From NCBI GenBank assembly GCA_001871905.1, contig MNUG01000040.1, positions 62,001-126,000 on the forward strand: DNA of 64,000 bases, read 5' to 3'. This DNA is from Alphaproteobacteria bacterium CG1_02_46_17 (lineage in GTDB: Bacteria > Pseudomonadota > Alphaproteobacteria > Micavibrionales > Micavibrionaceae). Shown here one piece after another: positions 31,535-41,512 of this stretch (positions within the stretch are counted from its first letter, which is position 1; every line of letters begins with the position of its first letter). The position numbers were made by a program, and so were the translations under genes. A model generated the notes under the pieces. It was not told the DNA's origin. It ran no database searches and saw nothing but the letters and a program-made list of their open reading frames with translations.

Positions 31535-32065
31535 CTAGTTTTTAACGGCGGATAATAAGGTCACGGCATCAATGATTTTCTTGGTGGCCTCACCAATTAA
31601 CAAGACATCCTGATCTACCAGAACATATTGTGTCCCCACAGGGGCAGGGTGTAATTTTCTCAAGATATGTGATGGCACCGGCTCGACATGCACATAGTCA
31701 GGAAGGTAATGTCCGACAACATAGCTCTTTTTGGCATGACCGGGTGGCAAACACCCGTTATGTTTCTTGGCAAGACCCGGCGGGCATGATTTTTTATAAT
31801 GGTCTTCGAGATAGCCATGCAAAACCTTACGGTCGTCATTGCGGATGCGGATCGCCATATAACGATCCTGATCCAGATCATGACGTGTTTTAGGCGTGTC
31901 ATAATAATACCGAACCACACCGTTATCTTTGTCTTTCCTTTTCCCGTGATCGGAATCGGCATACGCCAGAGATGCCGAGGCCAGAAAGACAGCCACCCCT
32001 GCCAACAAAGTCAGGGTCAGTGTTTTTGTTATATCGGGATGTGAGTGGGCAATTTCTTTTGTCAT
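31535..32065 (-). CDS. RcnB-like periplasmic protein
   Basis: Signal peptide; CPPGLAKKHNGCLPPGHAKK; YVLVDQDVLLIGEATKKIIDAV. Confidence 0.65.
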   Translation of the reverse strand: MTKEIAHSHPDITKTLTLTLLAGVAVFLASASLAYADSDHGKRKDKDNGVVRYYYDTPKTRHDLDQDRYMAIRIRNDDRKVLHGYLEDHYKKSCPPGLAKKHNGCLPPGHAKKSYVVGHYLPDYVHVEPVPSHILRKLHPAPVGTQYVLVDQDVLLIGEATKKIIDAVTLLSAVKN

Positions 32066-32142
32066 GATTTTTCTCCGTTTCATTCCCTTGATAAACGAAT
32101 GGTAGGTCAAGACCCCCCCATTTCAATGGAGAAGAGTTTTTT

Positions 32143-32346
32143 CTATTTGATTAAATCAACCAGTTCACAATTCAAGGCACGGGCAATCGCCACCAATGAT
32201 TTGATGGTGACATTCATTTTACCATTTTCGATTTCTGACAAATAACTCCGGTCAATCTCAGCCAGACCGCACAAATCTTCTTGTGTCATCCCTTGTTTCT
32301 TACGCAAGAGGGAGATGTTTTTGCCGATTTTTACCAGCTCTTCCAT
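32143..32346 (-). CDS. Small XRE-family HTH regulator
   Basis: 67 aa: ISLLRKKQGMTQEDLCGLAEIDRSYLSEIENGKMNVTIKSLVAIARAL. Confidence 0.88.
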   Translation of the reverse strand: MEELVKIGKNISLLRKKQGMTQEDLCGLAEIDRSYLSEIENGKMNVTIKSLVAIARALNCELVDLIK

Positions 32347-32380
32347 AAATAAATTATGTTAACTTTAACCCACAAAGTCC

Positions 32381-32396
32381 GTAGGTTATAACCTAC
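32381..32396. promoter_or_regulatory. Perfect 16-bp palindrome upstream of the XRE gene
   Basis: GTAGGTTATAACCTAC, 34 bp upstream of the XRE start. Confidence 0.7.
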
Positions 32397-32452
32397 ACTG
32401 AAAGATGTATTCGAAAGGCGTGCCCCAAAAATCAGGGCCTAAATATGTGGTG

Positions 32453-32628
32453 TTTTTTTCACCACGAAGAATTCCGTCATTGCGAGAAACAGCGAAGCAA
32501 TCCAGAAGATTGTTAAATCGCCTCACGCAGAGGCCACGGAGATTTCACAGAGCGCACAGAGTTTTTTGATTTAACCGTCATTCCGGCGCAGGCCGGAATC
32601 CAGTTTTTCACCACAAAGTCACGAAGGA
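32453..32628. repeat. Composite of dispersed intergenic repeats
   Basis: TTTTTCACCACGAAG; GTCATTGCGAGAAACAGCGAAGCAATCCAG; CACGCAGAGGCCACGGAGATTTCACAGAGCGCACAGAG; CCGTCATTCCGGCGCAGGCCGGAATCCAG; TTTTTCACCACAAAGTCACGAAGG. Confidence 0.8.
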
Positions 32629-33377
32629 CATCTAATTTCAACAATACACTCTAAATGTTTTTCAAAATCCTTGTTTGCTGGATTAAGATTCCAATTCATA
32701 AAACCTATAAGGTCAATAATAGATCTCTTTAGGTCGTCTCTATTTAATTTCCTTTTGGAAATCACTTTTTCTCGATTGCGTGCAAAATCAAAGATATTCA
32801 AATTCATAGAATTTATTTTGATTGTATCAAAATAAATATCGTCTTTATCTACCGTGCCTCTAGACTCAGAATGACTTTTTAATCTTGCGTTATAAATTTG
32901 GTAAAAAACAATTAGTTCATATATCATCTCTGCAGAATTATTGTCCAAAAATTGAATGGACTCTTTTAGTACATTTATAGATTTTTCTGGTTGCTTAGGA
33001 AAATCTGATAAACCTTCTTTTATAAATTCAAAACAGGCTTTGAAATATAAACTTATATCATCTATTGCATCTGGCATTTTTGCTCTAGCAGATAAAGAAC
33101 TCCTGTAAATCCTATCGTTATGTTTTACCCATTCGTCGCGTCGTTGAAGATTCATTACATGTATAGTGCCCATTGCAGCAGTGAGTGCCAGCACTCCTGA
33201 TATCAATGTTTGCCAAGTGTATATAAAAGCAATAATGGAAAATGGGTTATCCATCTCGGCGACGTGCTGAAAAAGACGCAAATCAATTATGCCGAGAACC
33301 ATACACAATATAGCCACCATATTCACTATTGTGGTTTCAATTCTCGATTCAAAAATTGATGTTATGCGGCTCAACAA
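32619..33377 (-). CDS. Hypothetical protein with N-terminal TM segments
   Basis: 252-aa AT-rich ORF downstream of guaA; hydrophobic N-terminus, charged C-terminal part. Confidence 0.65.
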   Translation of the reverse strand: MLSRITSIFESRIETTIVNMVAILCMVLGIIDLRLFQHVAEMDNPFSIIAFIYTWQTLISGVLALTAAMGTIHVMNLQRRDEWVKHNDRIYRSSLSARAKMPDAIDDISLYFKACFEFIKEGLSDFPKQPEKSINVLKESIQFLDNNSAEMIYELIVFYQIYNARLKSHSESRGTVDKDDIYFDTIKINSMNLNIFDFARNREKVISKRKLNRDDLKRSIIDLIGFMNWNLNPANKDFEKHLECIVEIRCPS

Positions 33378-33383
33378 TAGAAT

Positions 33384-34964
33384 TTACTCCCATTCAATCG
33401 TACCCGGGGGTTTGGACGTGATGTCGTAAACCACGCGGTTGATGCCACGGACTTCGTTGATGATGCGGTTGGCAACGCGTCCCAAGAATTCATGGTCGTA
33501 GTGATAATAGTCCGCGGTCATGCCATCGGTGGAGGTGACAGCGCGCAGCGCGCAGACATGATCATAGGTTCGGTCATCGCCCATCACACCCACGGTTTTA
33601 ACCGGCAGCAGTACTGCAAAGGCTTGCCAGATCACATCATAAAGTCCGGCGTTTTTAATTTCCTCGATATAGACCTTGTCGGCGTTGCGCAAAATTTCAA
33701 GTTTTTCAGCCGTAATTTCACCCGGAATCCGAATGGCAAGCCCCGGGCCGGGGAACGGGTGACGGCGGATAAAGTCTTCGTTCATGCCCAGTTCACGCCC
33801 CAACGCGCGGACTTCATCTTTGAAGAGTTCGCGCATCGGTTCAACCAGTCCCATATTCATGCGTTCGGGCAAGCCGCCGACATTATGGTGGGATTTGATG
33901 GTGACCGATGGCCCGCCGATAAAGGACACCGATTCAATCACATCAGGATATAACGTTCCTTGGGCGAGAAATTCTGCCCCGCCGATCCGTTTGGCGCAGT
34001 CTTCGAACACTTCGATAAACAGGCCGCCGATGATTTTGCGTTTTTGTTCGGGGTCGGTCACGCCCGCCAATTTTCCGAGGAACAGATCGGACGCATCTTC
34101 GTGGATCAGTTTGATATTATAGTGATCTTTGAACAGGCTGACGACTTGTTCGCTTTCGCCTGCCCGCATCATGCCGGTATCAACATAGATGCAGGTCAAT
34201 TGATCGCCAATGGCTTCATGGATCAGGACAGCGGTAACAGACGAGTCCACGCCGCCTGACAATCCACAGATCACGCGCTTGTCACCGACTTGTTTTTTGA
34301 TTTTTTCAATCGCTTCCTGACGGAAGGCATTCATTGTCCAATCCCCTGAACAGCCACAAATTTTGTGGGTAAAGTTTTTAATCAGGGCCGCACCGTGTGG
34401 GGTATGCACGACCTCGGGGTGGAATTGGACGCCGTACATTTTCTTATTCTCGTTAGCGACTGCCGCGCACGGAGCACCTTCGGAAATCCCGACAATCTCG
34501 AACCCTTCGGGGAGCTTGGTCACGCGGTCGCCGTGGGACATCCAGACCATTTCTTTTTTGCCCGTGCCCCAGACCCCATCAAACAAAGCGCAGGGTTTTG
34601 TAATCTCGACATAAGCGCGGCCAAATTCTTTATGGTCGGAACCTTCGACCTTGCCACCCATTTGTTCGCACATGGTTTGTTGGCCGTAACAAATTCCCAA
34701 AATCGGCAGGCCCATCTCGAACACGCCTTCGGGCGCGCGGGGGCTGTCCGGTGCAGTCACACTGCATGGGCCACCCGAAAGGATAAGTCCGCGCGGGTTA
34801 TAGTCTTTGATTTTTTCTGCCGTTGCGGTGTTAAACGGCCAGATTTCGCAATATACGCCACTTTCGCGAACGCGGCGGGCGATCAACTGGGTGACTTGGG
34901 ATCCGAAATCAAGGATCAGGATATGGTCATGTGATGTGGTTGGAGTGGTCATGGAACTGGTCAT
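33384..34964 (-). CDS. guaA: GMP synthase (glutamine-hydrolysing)
   Basis: [58 protein letters not shown]. Confidence 0.98.
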   Translation of the reverse strand: MTSSMTTPTTSHDHILILDFGSQVTQLIARRVRESGVYCEIWPFNTATAEKIKDYNPRGLILSGGPCSVTAPDSPRAPEGVFEMGLPILGICYGQQTMCEQMGGKVEGSDHKEFGRAYVEITKPCALFDGVWGTGKKEMVWMSHGDRVTKLPEGFEIVGISEGAPCAAVANENKKMYGVQFHPEVVHTPHGAALIKNFTHKICGCSGDWTMNAFRQEAIEKIKKQVGDKRVICGLSGGVDSSVTAVLIHEAIGDQLTCIYVDTGMMRAGESEQVVSLFKDHYNIKLIHEDASDLFLGKLAGVTDPEQKRKIIGGLFIEVFEDCAKRIGGAEFLAQGTLYPDVIESVSFIGGPSVTIKSHHNVGGLPERMNMGLVEPMRELFKDEVRALGRELGMNEDFIRRHPFPGPGLAIRIPGEITAEKLEILRNADKVYIEEIKNAGLYDVIWQAFAVLLPVKTVGVMGDDRTYDHVCALRAVTSTDGMTADYYHYDHEFLGRVANRIINEVRGINRVVYDITSKPPGTIEWE

Positions 34965-35064
34965 GTCTGGGCCCTTTATATTGACATATTAACACCATCT
35001 CTATAGGATGATGCGGGATAAAATCTGTTACGAGCAGTTAAGCAATAATTTCAGGGTAATCAAG

Positions 35065-36138
35065 ATGCAAAACGTCAATTTATGCGCCCAAACGCCCGTT
35101 CTGGACGAAATCCGCAATGTGGCCGAAGGCTGGATCAACGAGATTGACTTATTTGCCCTTCATTCCGTTGAAAACGGGGTGGGTGGGCCCTTCGGCGCAG
35201 CCCTTTATCTTTATAATTCGGCAACCAAAGCCCATGAGATGATTGGCGAGATGATGGGAAACGCCGTTCTGTCAACCGGATGCGGCAGCGCCCATGCCGA
35301 AGACCGTACCCTGAATTCCAGCCATATTGAAATTTTGAAAGACCGTCTGGCGCAACTCGCGCCACAAAAATACCAGCTTTATATCGTGATGGTCTCGAGT
35401 GCGGAAAGCTGTCCTGCCTGTCATTCCAAGGAACAGATCGTTGCCCGCGACCTGATATCGTGTGGATTGTTAGATGAAGGTCATTTTATTGTGGTCTATG
35501 GCGCAACCTATCAGGATACAGCAGAAGTCGCCGGTTTCCACGACGCTCCCTATTTCGAAGATATTCAAAAAGATATCGGAGACGGTTTAATCAAGGTACG
35601 CCATCTCGACGTTGCGGATAGTCCTGTCGATATCCGGCAAGCGCTGACACAATCGGATCTGGCAGATCGGGCAGATCAGGATTTTTGTGTCATCGTCCAG
35701 AACGGGCATATCCTGTCTTGCGGTCATGATAACCTCTCGTCCTATGCCCCCTTTGCCAGTGCCAGTTATCTGACCATCCAGAGTGCCTGTTGCACACAAA
35801 AAGACCAAGGGGCAAGCCAGCCGTGGAATTTGCGGGGGGCGGTCCTTTACACGACACAATCAGACATCGGGCCTCTGACTTATACGGAATGCCAATGGAC
35901 CAATATTTCCGCCATTATCCAGATAAAAAATACTGGCCACAGTTCTTCCACAGAGGCGCGCGGCATCACCAACCAGACTTTGTTCAAAATAGTCGGCACA
36001 CCTGATTATTCTCATCCGAATTCCGCTGTTTATATGATGAAACTGGGTAATTTTGCCAATCTCGCCCAGCATGGCTGGAAAAACCGATTGGAACAAATAG
36101 GCGATTCCATTCTTTACAACGGGATTGATGCCGCGTAA
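35065..36138 (+). CDS. CDA-superfamily deaminase-like protein, two deaminase-like domains (second degenerate)
   Basis: GGPFGAALYL...GSAHAEDRTLN...SSAESCPACHSK; second half VIVQNGHILSCGHD...GAVLYTTQSDIGPLTYTECQWTNISAII. Confidence 0.75.
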   Translation: MQNVNLCAQTPVLDEIRNVAEGWINEIDLFALHSVENGVGGPFGAALYLYNSATKAHEMIGEMMGNAVLSTGCGSAHAEDRTLNSSHIEILKDRLAQLAPQKYQLYIVMVSSAESCPACHSKEQIVARDLISCGLLDEGHFIVVYGATYQDTAEVAGFHDAPYFEDIQKDIGDGLIKVRHLDVADSPVDIRQALTQSDLADRADQDFCVIVQNGHILSCGHDNLSSYAPFASASYLTIQSACCTQKDQGASQPWNLRGAVLYTTQSDIGPLTYTECQWTNISAIIQIKNTGHSSSTEARGITNQTLFKIVGTPDYSHPNSAVYMMKLGNFANLAQHGWKNRLEQIGDSILYNGIDAA

Positions 36139-36173
36139 TTTCTGGATCACGAAACTGCGGAGTGGAGAAACAT

Positions 36174-36659
36174 ATGTCCGATTATACATCCGATATCTAC
36201 CTGTCCTGGGATGATGTCCAGAATATCTGTCGGGAATTGGCACGCCGTATTCATGTCGAACATCCCCAAGGATTTAACAAAATTCTGGCGATCACCAGAG
36301 GCGGCATGTTTCCCGCAGGAATTATCGCCCGTGAACTCAATATTCGTTTAATTGATACGGTCTCGATTGCGTCTTATGACGAACAAAATCGCCATGAACC
36401 GAAAATCCTCAAAGATTGTCACCCTGATTTTATGGATGGCGCCTTGGTTATTGATGACCTCTCAGATACGGGTACAACCTTGCGCTTGCTCAAAACAAAG
36501 CTGACCAACGCCAAGTTTGCAACGCTTTTTGTCAAACCGTCCGGTGCCGAACTGGTTGACTGGTTTGGACGCGAAGCCCCCCAATCGACATGGGTACGTT
36601 TTCCGTGGGACACCGTCCGGCAATACGCAACCCCCTTGGTATGTGACCGTATTTCGTGA
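36174..36659 (+). CDS. gpt: Xanthine(-guanine) phosphoribosyltransferase
   Basis: ILAITRGGMFPAGIIARELNIR; GALVIDDLSDTGTTLRLLK. Confidence 0.85.
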   Translation: MSDYTSDIYLSWDDVQNICRELARRIHVEHPQGFNKILAITRGGMFPAGIIARELNIRLIDTVSIASYDEQNRHEPKILKDCHPDFMDGALVIDDLSDTGTTLRLLKTKLTNAKFATLFVKPSGAELVDWFGREAPQSTWVRFPWDTVRQYATPLVCDRIS

Positions 36660-36674
36660 TACACTCGCGGGGTC

Positions 36675-37520
36675 ATGCTCAGTTCCTCGCCAATCGCCCT
36701 TTCTTTTGAATTTTTTCCACCCAAGAATGACGAGGGCCGGAAAGCCTTATTAGCGGCGGCGCATGAGCTTGCTGTCCTTGATCCCGCTTTTGTGACTGTG
36801 ACCTTCGGTGCAGGTGGCAGCACCAAATCAGGAACATTCGAAGCAGCCAAACTGTTACAACAAGACTGCGGACTGAACGTCGGAGCGCATTTAAGTTATT
36901 TCGGTACACCAAAGGCAGAGTTGTTTGCCTATGCGGATCAATTATGGGATGCAGGTATCCGCCATCTGGTGGCGTTACGCGGCGATATTCCGCAGGGTCA
37001 ATCGCCCGCCAATTTCAAAGAACCGGATTATTTCGAATATACCAGCGAGTTTGTCGAAGCTTTATTAAAGCGCCATCCTTTTGATATCTCGGTCGGGGCC
37101 TATCCGGAAAAACATCCCGATGCGCCGTCTCTCGACGCTGATCTGATTGCTTTAGAGAAAAAATGTTCGGCGGGAGCGGCGCGCGCCATTACCCAGTTTT
37201 TCTTTGATCCGGCAATTTACCAGAACTTTGTTTCCCAAGCCCGAAATAAAGGAATTTTAACCCCGATTACACCCGGATTATTACCCATCCGCGACTTTAA
37301 CAAAATCTGTGGTTTTGCAGAAAAATGTCAGGCACATATCCCGCAGGAATTTAAGGAAATTTTCACCAATTCCAGCGATCCTGTCGCCACTGGAATTGAT
37401 CTGTTATCGCGGCAAATACTGGCACTGAAAGAAATGGGTGTTTCACATTTTCATTTTTATACACTCAATCATTCCGACATGGTGATCGGAGCCTGTCGTC
37501 AGGCGAGAATCAGACTCTAA
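36675..37520 (+). CDS. metF: 5,10-methylenetetrahydrofolate reductase
   Basis: SFEFFPPKNDEGRKAL; FVTVTFGAGGST; ITQFFFDPAIY; GLLPIRDF. Confidence 0.96.
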   Translation: MLSSSPIALSFEFFPPKNDEGRKALLAAAHELAVLDPAFVTVTFGAGGSTKSGTFEAAKLLQQDCGLNVGAHLSYFGTPKAELFAYADQLWDAGIRHLVALRGDIPQGQSPANFKEPDYFEYTSEFVEALLKRHPFDISVGAYPEKHPDAPSLDADLIALEKKCSAGAARAITQFFFDPAIYQNFVSQARNKGILTPITPGLLPIRDFNKICGFAEKCQAHIPQEFKEIFTNSSDPVATGIDLLSRQILALKEMGVSHFHFYTLNHSDMVIGACRQARIRL

Positions 37521-37564
37521 ACTATATTATATTAAACACCGAACAAGATCAGGAGAAAATGATC

Positions 37565-39835
37565 ATGGCTCTCGCAACCAACCTCGGATATCCCCGCATT
37601 GGCGCACGTCGCGAACTTAAAAAGGCGATCGAGAGTTATTGGAAGGGTGATATTTCAGCCAATGATTTAATTGCGGCTGGCTCCACGATCAGAAAATCCA
37701 ACTGGCAGACCCAGAAAGATGCCGGACTTGATATGATTCCGGTTGGTGATTTTTCATTTTACGATCATGTTCTGGATATGACGGCCTTGTTGGGCGTAAT
37801 ACCGAAACGGTACGGGTTTAACGGGGATCTGGTCGATCTTGATACCTATTTTGCGATGGCGCGCGGACATGACACGGTTACAGCAATGGAAATGACCAAA
37901 TGGTTCGACACCAATTATCACTACATTGTCCCTGAATTTGATAAGGACACCAGCTTCAAAATCCTGTCCTCTAAAATTTTTGATGAAACCGCCGAAGCAC
38001 AATCATTGGGAATTAAGGCACGCCCTGTTCTGATTGGCCCTGTCACTTATCTTTCTTTGGGTAAAGCCAAGGACGAAAGTAATCCGTTTGATTTATTGCC
38101 AAAACTTCTCCCTGTTTATGCCGAGATTTTAGGCCGCCTGAAATCCATGGGTGTTGAGTGGGTTCAAATTGATGAACCGATACTGGCCATGGATTTAACC
38201 GATATCCAGAAAGACTCCCTTAAAACATCTTGTGCCGCGCTTTCCGGATGCGGTGTCAAGATTTGTCTTGCAACTTATTTCTGCGATTTACGTGATAATG
38301 AATCCCTTGCACTTTCCCTTCCCTTTGATGCCCTTCACATTGATTTGAAACGTGCGCCCGACCAACTGGGCTCGATTATCAAACATTTCCCGAAGGATAA
38401 AATTCTCTCGCTCGGCCTGATTGACGGACGTAATATCTGGAAAGCTGATTTGCACAAAGCTTTCAAGATGGCGCATCACGCGCAAGATGTTTTGGGCAGC
38501 GATCACATCTGGATTGCACCAAGCTGCTCGATGATCCATTCCCCGAATGATCTTGATCTTGAAACCAGAATGGACGATCAACTTAAAAGCTGGCTGGCTT
38601 TTTCAAAACAAAAACTTTCCGAAATCCGCGATCTGACCACTGGCCTAAATAACGGGGAGTCCGCCATTTCTTCACAGCTTGAAGCAAGTGATGCGGTTGT
38701 CAAAGACCGTGCCACTTCTTCGCGCATTCATAATAAAGATGTCGAACATCGGATTAAAACTCTGGAACCTTCCATGTTTGCACGCCATTGTGATTTTGAT
38801 AAACGGCGTCTGGTACAGCATGCCGCGCTTGATTTGCCTACCTTTCCGACCACATCAATCGGATCATTTCCTCAAACCAAAGAAATTCGCGAAGCGCGAG
38901 CGGCTCTCAAAAAAGGAACCTTGTCTCTTTCCGATTATGAACACGCGATGAAAGATGAAATTTTGCGGGTTATCCGTTTTCAGGAGAATCTGGATATGGA
39001 TGTTCTGGTTCATGGAGAACCTGAACGGAATGACATGGTTGAATATTTTGGTGAACAGTTACAAGGATATACTTTTTCCCAAAATGGATGGGTTCAGTCT
39101 TATGGTTCCCGCTATGTGAAGCCTCCGATTATTTTTGGTGATGTGTCCCGCCCTCATCCAATGACCGTTGAATGGTCTTCTTATGCACAATCTCTGACTG
39201 ACCGTCCGGTTAAGGGTATGCTGACCGGGCCGATTACTATGCTGTTCTGGTCTTTTGTCCGTGACGACCAACCCCGTTCCGTGACATGCAAACAAATTGC
39301 TTTGGCTATTCGTGATGAAGTTGTCGATCTTGAGAAGGCCGGAATTAAAGTCATTCAAATTGATGAGCCGGCTATCCGTGAAGGTCTGCCGTTACGCCGT
39401 TCAGATTGGGAAGACTATCTCGCATGGGCAGTTGACTCGTTCCGCCTCTCCTCATCAGGGGTCGCGGATGAAACACAAATCCACACCCATATGTGTTATT
39501 CGGAGTTTAATGATATTATTGACTCGATTGCCGATCTGGATGCCGATGCAATTTCAATAGAGACCAGCCGATCACAAATGGAACTGCTCGAGGCTTTCGT
39601 GAATTTCGATTATCCGAATGAAATCGGGCCGGGAGTATATGACATCCATTCCCCGCGTATCCCCTCGCAGGAAGAAATGATTGTCTTGCTGGAAAAGGCT
39701 GCAACTGTTCTTGATCCATCGCAAATCTGGGTCAATCCTGATTGTGGCCTTAAAACCCGTGGCTGGGCCGAAGTCGAACCTGCCCTTAAACATATGGTCG
39801 AAGCCGCAAAAACCATGCGCGGACGAGTTAGCTAA
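37565..39835 (+). CDS. metE: Cobalamin-independent methionine synthase
   Basis: LGYPRIGARRELKKAIESYWKG; GSFPQTKEIREAR; HGEPERNDMVEYFGEQLQGY; MLTGPITMLFWSFVR. Confidence 0.97.
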   Translation: MALATNLGYPRIGARRELKKAIESYWKGDISANDLIAAGSTIRKSNWQTQKDAGLDMIPVGDFSFYDHVLDMTALLGVIPKRYGFNGDLVDLDTYFAMARGHDTVTAMEMTKWFDTNYHYIVPEFDKDTSFKILSSKIFDETAEAQSLGIKARPVLIGPVTYLSLGKAKDESNPFDLLPKLLPVYAEILGRLKSMGVEWVQIDEPILAMDLTDIQKDSLKTSCAALSGCGVKICLATYFCDLRDNESLALSLPFDALHIDLKRAPDQLGSIIKHFPKDKILSLGLIDGRNIWKADLHKAFKMAHHAQDVLGSDHIWIAPSCSMIHSPNDLDLETRMDDQLKSWLAFSKQKLSEIRDLTTGLNNGESAISSQLEASDAVVKDRATSSRIHNKDVEHRIKTLEPSMFARHCDFDKRRLVQHAALDLPTFPTTSIGSFPQTKEIREARAALKKGTLSLSDYEHAMKDEILRVIRFQENLDMDVLVHGEPERNDMVEYFGEQLQGYTFSQNGWVQSYGSRYVKPPIIFGDVSRPHPMTVEWSSYAQSLTDRPVKGMLTGPITMLFWSFVRDDQPRSVTCKQIALAIRDEVVDLEKAGIKVIQIDEPAIREGLPLRRSDWEDYLAWAVDSFRLSSSGVADETQIHTHMCYSEFNDIIDSIADLDADAISIETSRSQMELLEAFVNFDYPNEIGPGVYDIHSPRIPSQEEMIVLLEKAATVLDPSQIWVNPDCGLKTRGWAEVEPALKHMVEAAKTMRGRVS

Positions 39836-39847
39836 AGACATACCGAG

Positions 39848-40699
39848 CTACATATCAACGCGATAGATTTCGATATTCTGTTGCGTTGATCCTGTTCTCG
39901 GCATATCTCCCGATTTCATCCCCACTTTGATCATGCCCGAACTATATGGGATGAAATTTTTTTCCTGTTCTTCCCGCTCAATATTCGCAGCAATATTATT
40001 ATATGCATCGATAAAGCTTTGGGTCAAAGGGACTGCAAAATTCAATGATGTGACGATCGCCCTTTGGACATTTGTTCCAATCCCCCAAGCAGCCGAGCCA
40101 CTATCCCCGGGTATGATCTTGCAGTCATGACTTAAGACAAAGGCTGTTTTTTCCTTATTAAAGCGAGGATCAAATAATTTACAATCAGGATTGGAGGAGA
40201 GCGTGCCATTCATCGTATATGGATACCCTGCCTGCTCAACGTCTATTGATCGTTGGTGATTGTTTTTATCGACGAAATCTTCGGGCTTTGTGGCCTGCAT
40301 TCTGAACTGATTGACAGCTCCGTCCATAGGCCGATCCAGCACCAGTATGGCTTTGTCAAAATACATTTTGCTGGATGTATCCCGTGGATCAAATTGTTTA
40401 GGGATATATATTTTCGTTACCCTGTATGTTTGGCCCTTATTATCTTTGACGATTGCTCTCGACTCTACCCCCAGCATAATCATTTCAACACAATGACCTG
40501 CGGTTGTTGCGACTTGACGAGATGCCCCGAATTGCAAAGTACAATTTCCTTCTTCAAGCAATAAAGGTTTAATGCCGCTATAGGGCGCCTGATCGGCAGG
40601 AGCATCGACACGATCATCGTAAAAGCCATGGGCGAAAGATTGTGCGACTGCCAAAGATGACAGCGCGGCAGCGAAAAACGCTTTCCGTATTGATTTCAT
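39848..40699 (-). CDS. Secreted trypsin-like serine protease
   Basis: Signal peptide; TTAGHC (His), DKAILVLD (Asp), IPGDSGSAAWG (Ser). Confidence 0.85.
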   Translation of the reverse strand: MKSIRKAFFAAALSSLAVAQSFAHGFYDDRVDAPADQAPYSGIKPLLLEEGNCTLQFGASRQVATTAGHCVEMIMLGVESRAIVKDNKGQTYRVTKIYIPKQFDPRDTSSKMYFDKAILVLDRPMDGAVNQFRMQATKPEDFVDKNNHQRSIDVEQAGYPYTMNGTLSSNPDCKLFDPRFNKEKTAFVLSHDCKIIPGDSGSAAWGIGTNVQRAIVTSLNFAVPLTQSFIDAYNNIAANIEREEQEKNFIPYSSGMIKVGMKSGDMPRTGSTQQNIEIYRVDM

Positions 40700-40827
40700 T
40701 TCATTCCCTGTTCTTTTGCTTGTTTTTTTATGATTCTATGGTCGTTACAAGCATATTCTGGAAATGCTACGCCTCGACTAACCAGCCGTCAAACTATTTT
40801 TTGATATTATAATTATGAAAATATTTG

Positions 40828-41499
40828 CTATTCAGGCAAAAAGGACGAATGCGCAAAATTTTGCGTGCCAAATTTATGGGCAATCCGGTTTTGTAAATTT
40901 GCATAGAGCTTGGCCGAGGCAAATTCATTTTCACTTGTCAGCGGATAGGTCGGGCGGTTTGAAAAATCTATCAGTCGGACATTGTCTTTCTCTCGTGTGA
41001 TGCCGGTTTGAAGTTCGATCACTTCGACTGGTTCATCCCCGATATTATTCATGCAATGCACGCCGCCTTGAGGAATAAAGATCGCTTGTCCGGGTTTTAC
41101 TTCATATTCCTGCCCATCAAGAATGACGGTCAGAATTCCAGAACGAACAGCCCAATATTCCTGACGTGCCTTGTGCCGTTGGAGCGAAAGCATATTCCCC
41201 GGATTGACCACCAGTCTTTTCTCACAGAACTCTTTTGGATGCGGGCTGATCTTTTTGAGTTCTTCGGGGTTAATCACATCTGATGGATCAATTTTATATT
41301 CAAAACCGTCATCATAGATTCCTGCATCCAGAGACTGGTTTTCTCCCCACGGAGAGGGGATAACATCCCCACCACCTGTTGCGTAGGCATCAGGGTCTTT
41401 GGCAGGATCATAGGATTCTATTTTTTTGATTTCCACCTGATTTTCCAAGCTGTCAAAATCATAATGGGAATTCCAGTCTATATTGAATATTTTTTGCAT
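40828..41499 (-). CDS. Stand-alone cupin (type II mannose-6-phosphate isomerase C-terminal-like)
   Basis: MLSLQRHKARQEYWAVRSGILTVILDGQEYEVKPGQAIFIPQGGVHCMNNIGDEPVEVIELQTG. Confidence 0.85.
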   Translation of the reverse strand: MQKIFNIDWNSHYDFDSLENQVEIKKIESYDPAKDPDAYATGGGDVIPSPWGENQSLDAGIYDDGFEYKIDPSDVINPEELKKISPHPKEFCEKRLVVNPGNMLSLQRHKARQEYWAVRSGILTVILDGQEYEVKPGQAIFIPQGGVHCMNNIGDEPVEVIELQTGITREKDNVRLIDFSNRPTYPLTSENEFASAKLYANLQNRIAHKFGTQNFAHSSFLPE

Positions 41500-41512
41500 T
41501 CTATTTTAGGCA

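Noticed and set aside
33492-33953. 153-aa plus-strand ORF
   Set aside because: Antisense to guaA.
34365-34934. 189-aa plus-strand ORF
   Set aside because: Antisense to guaA.
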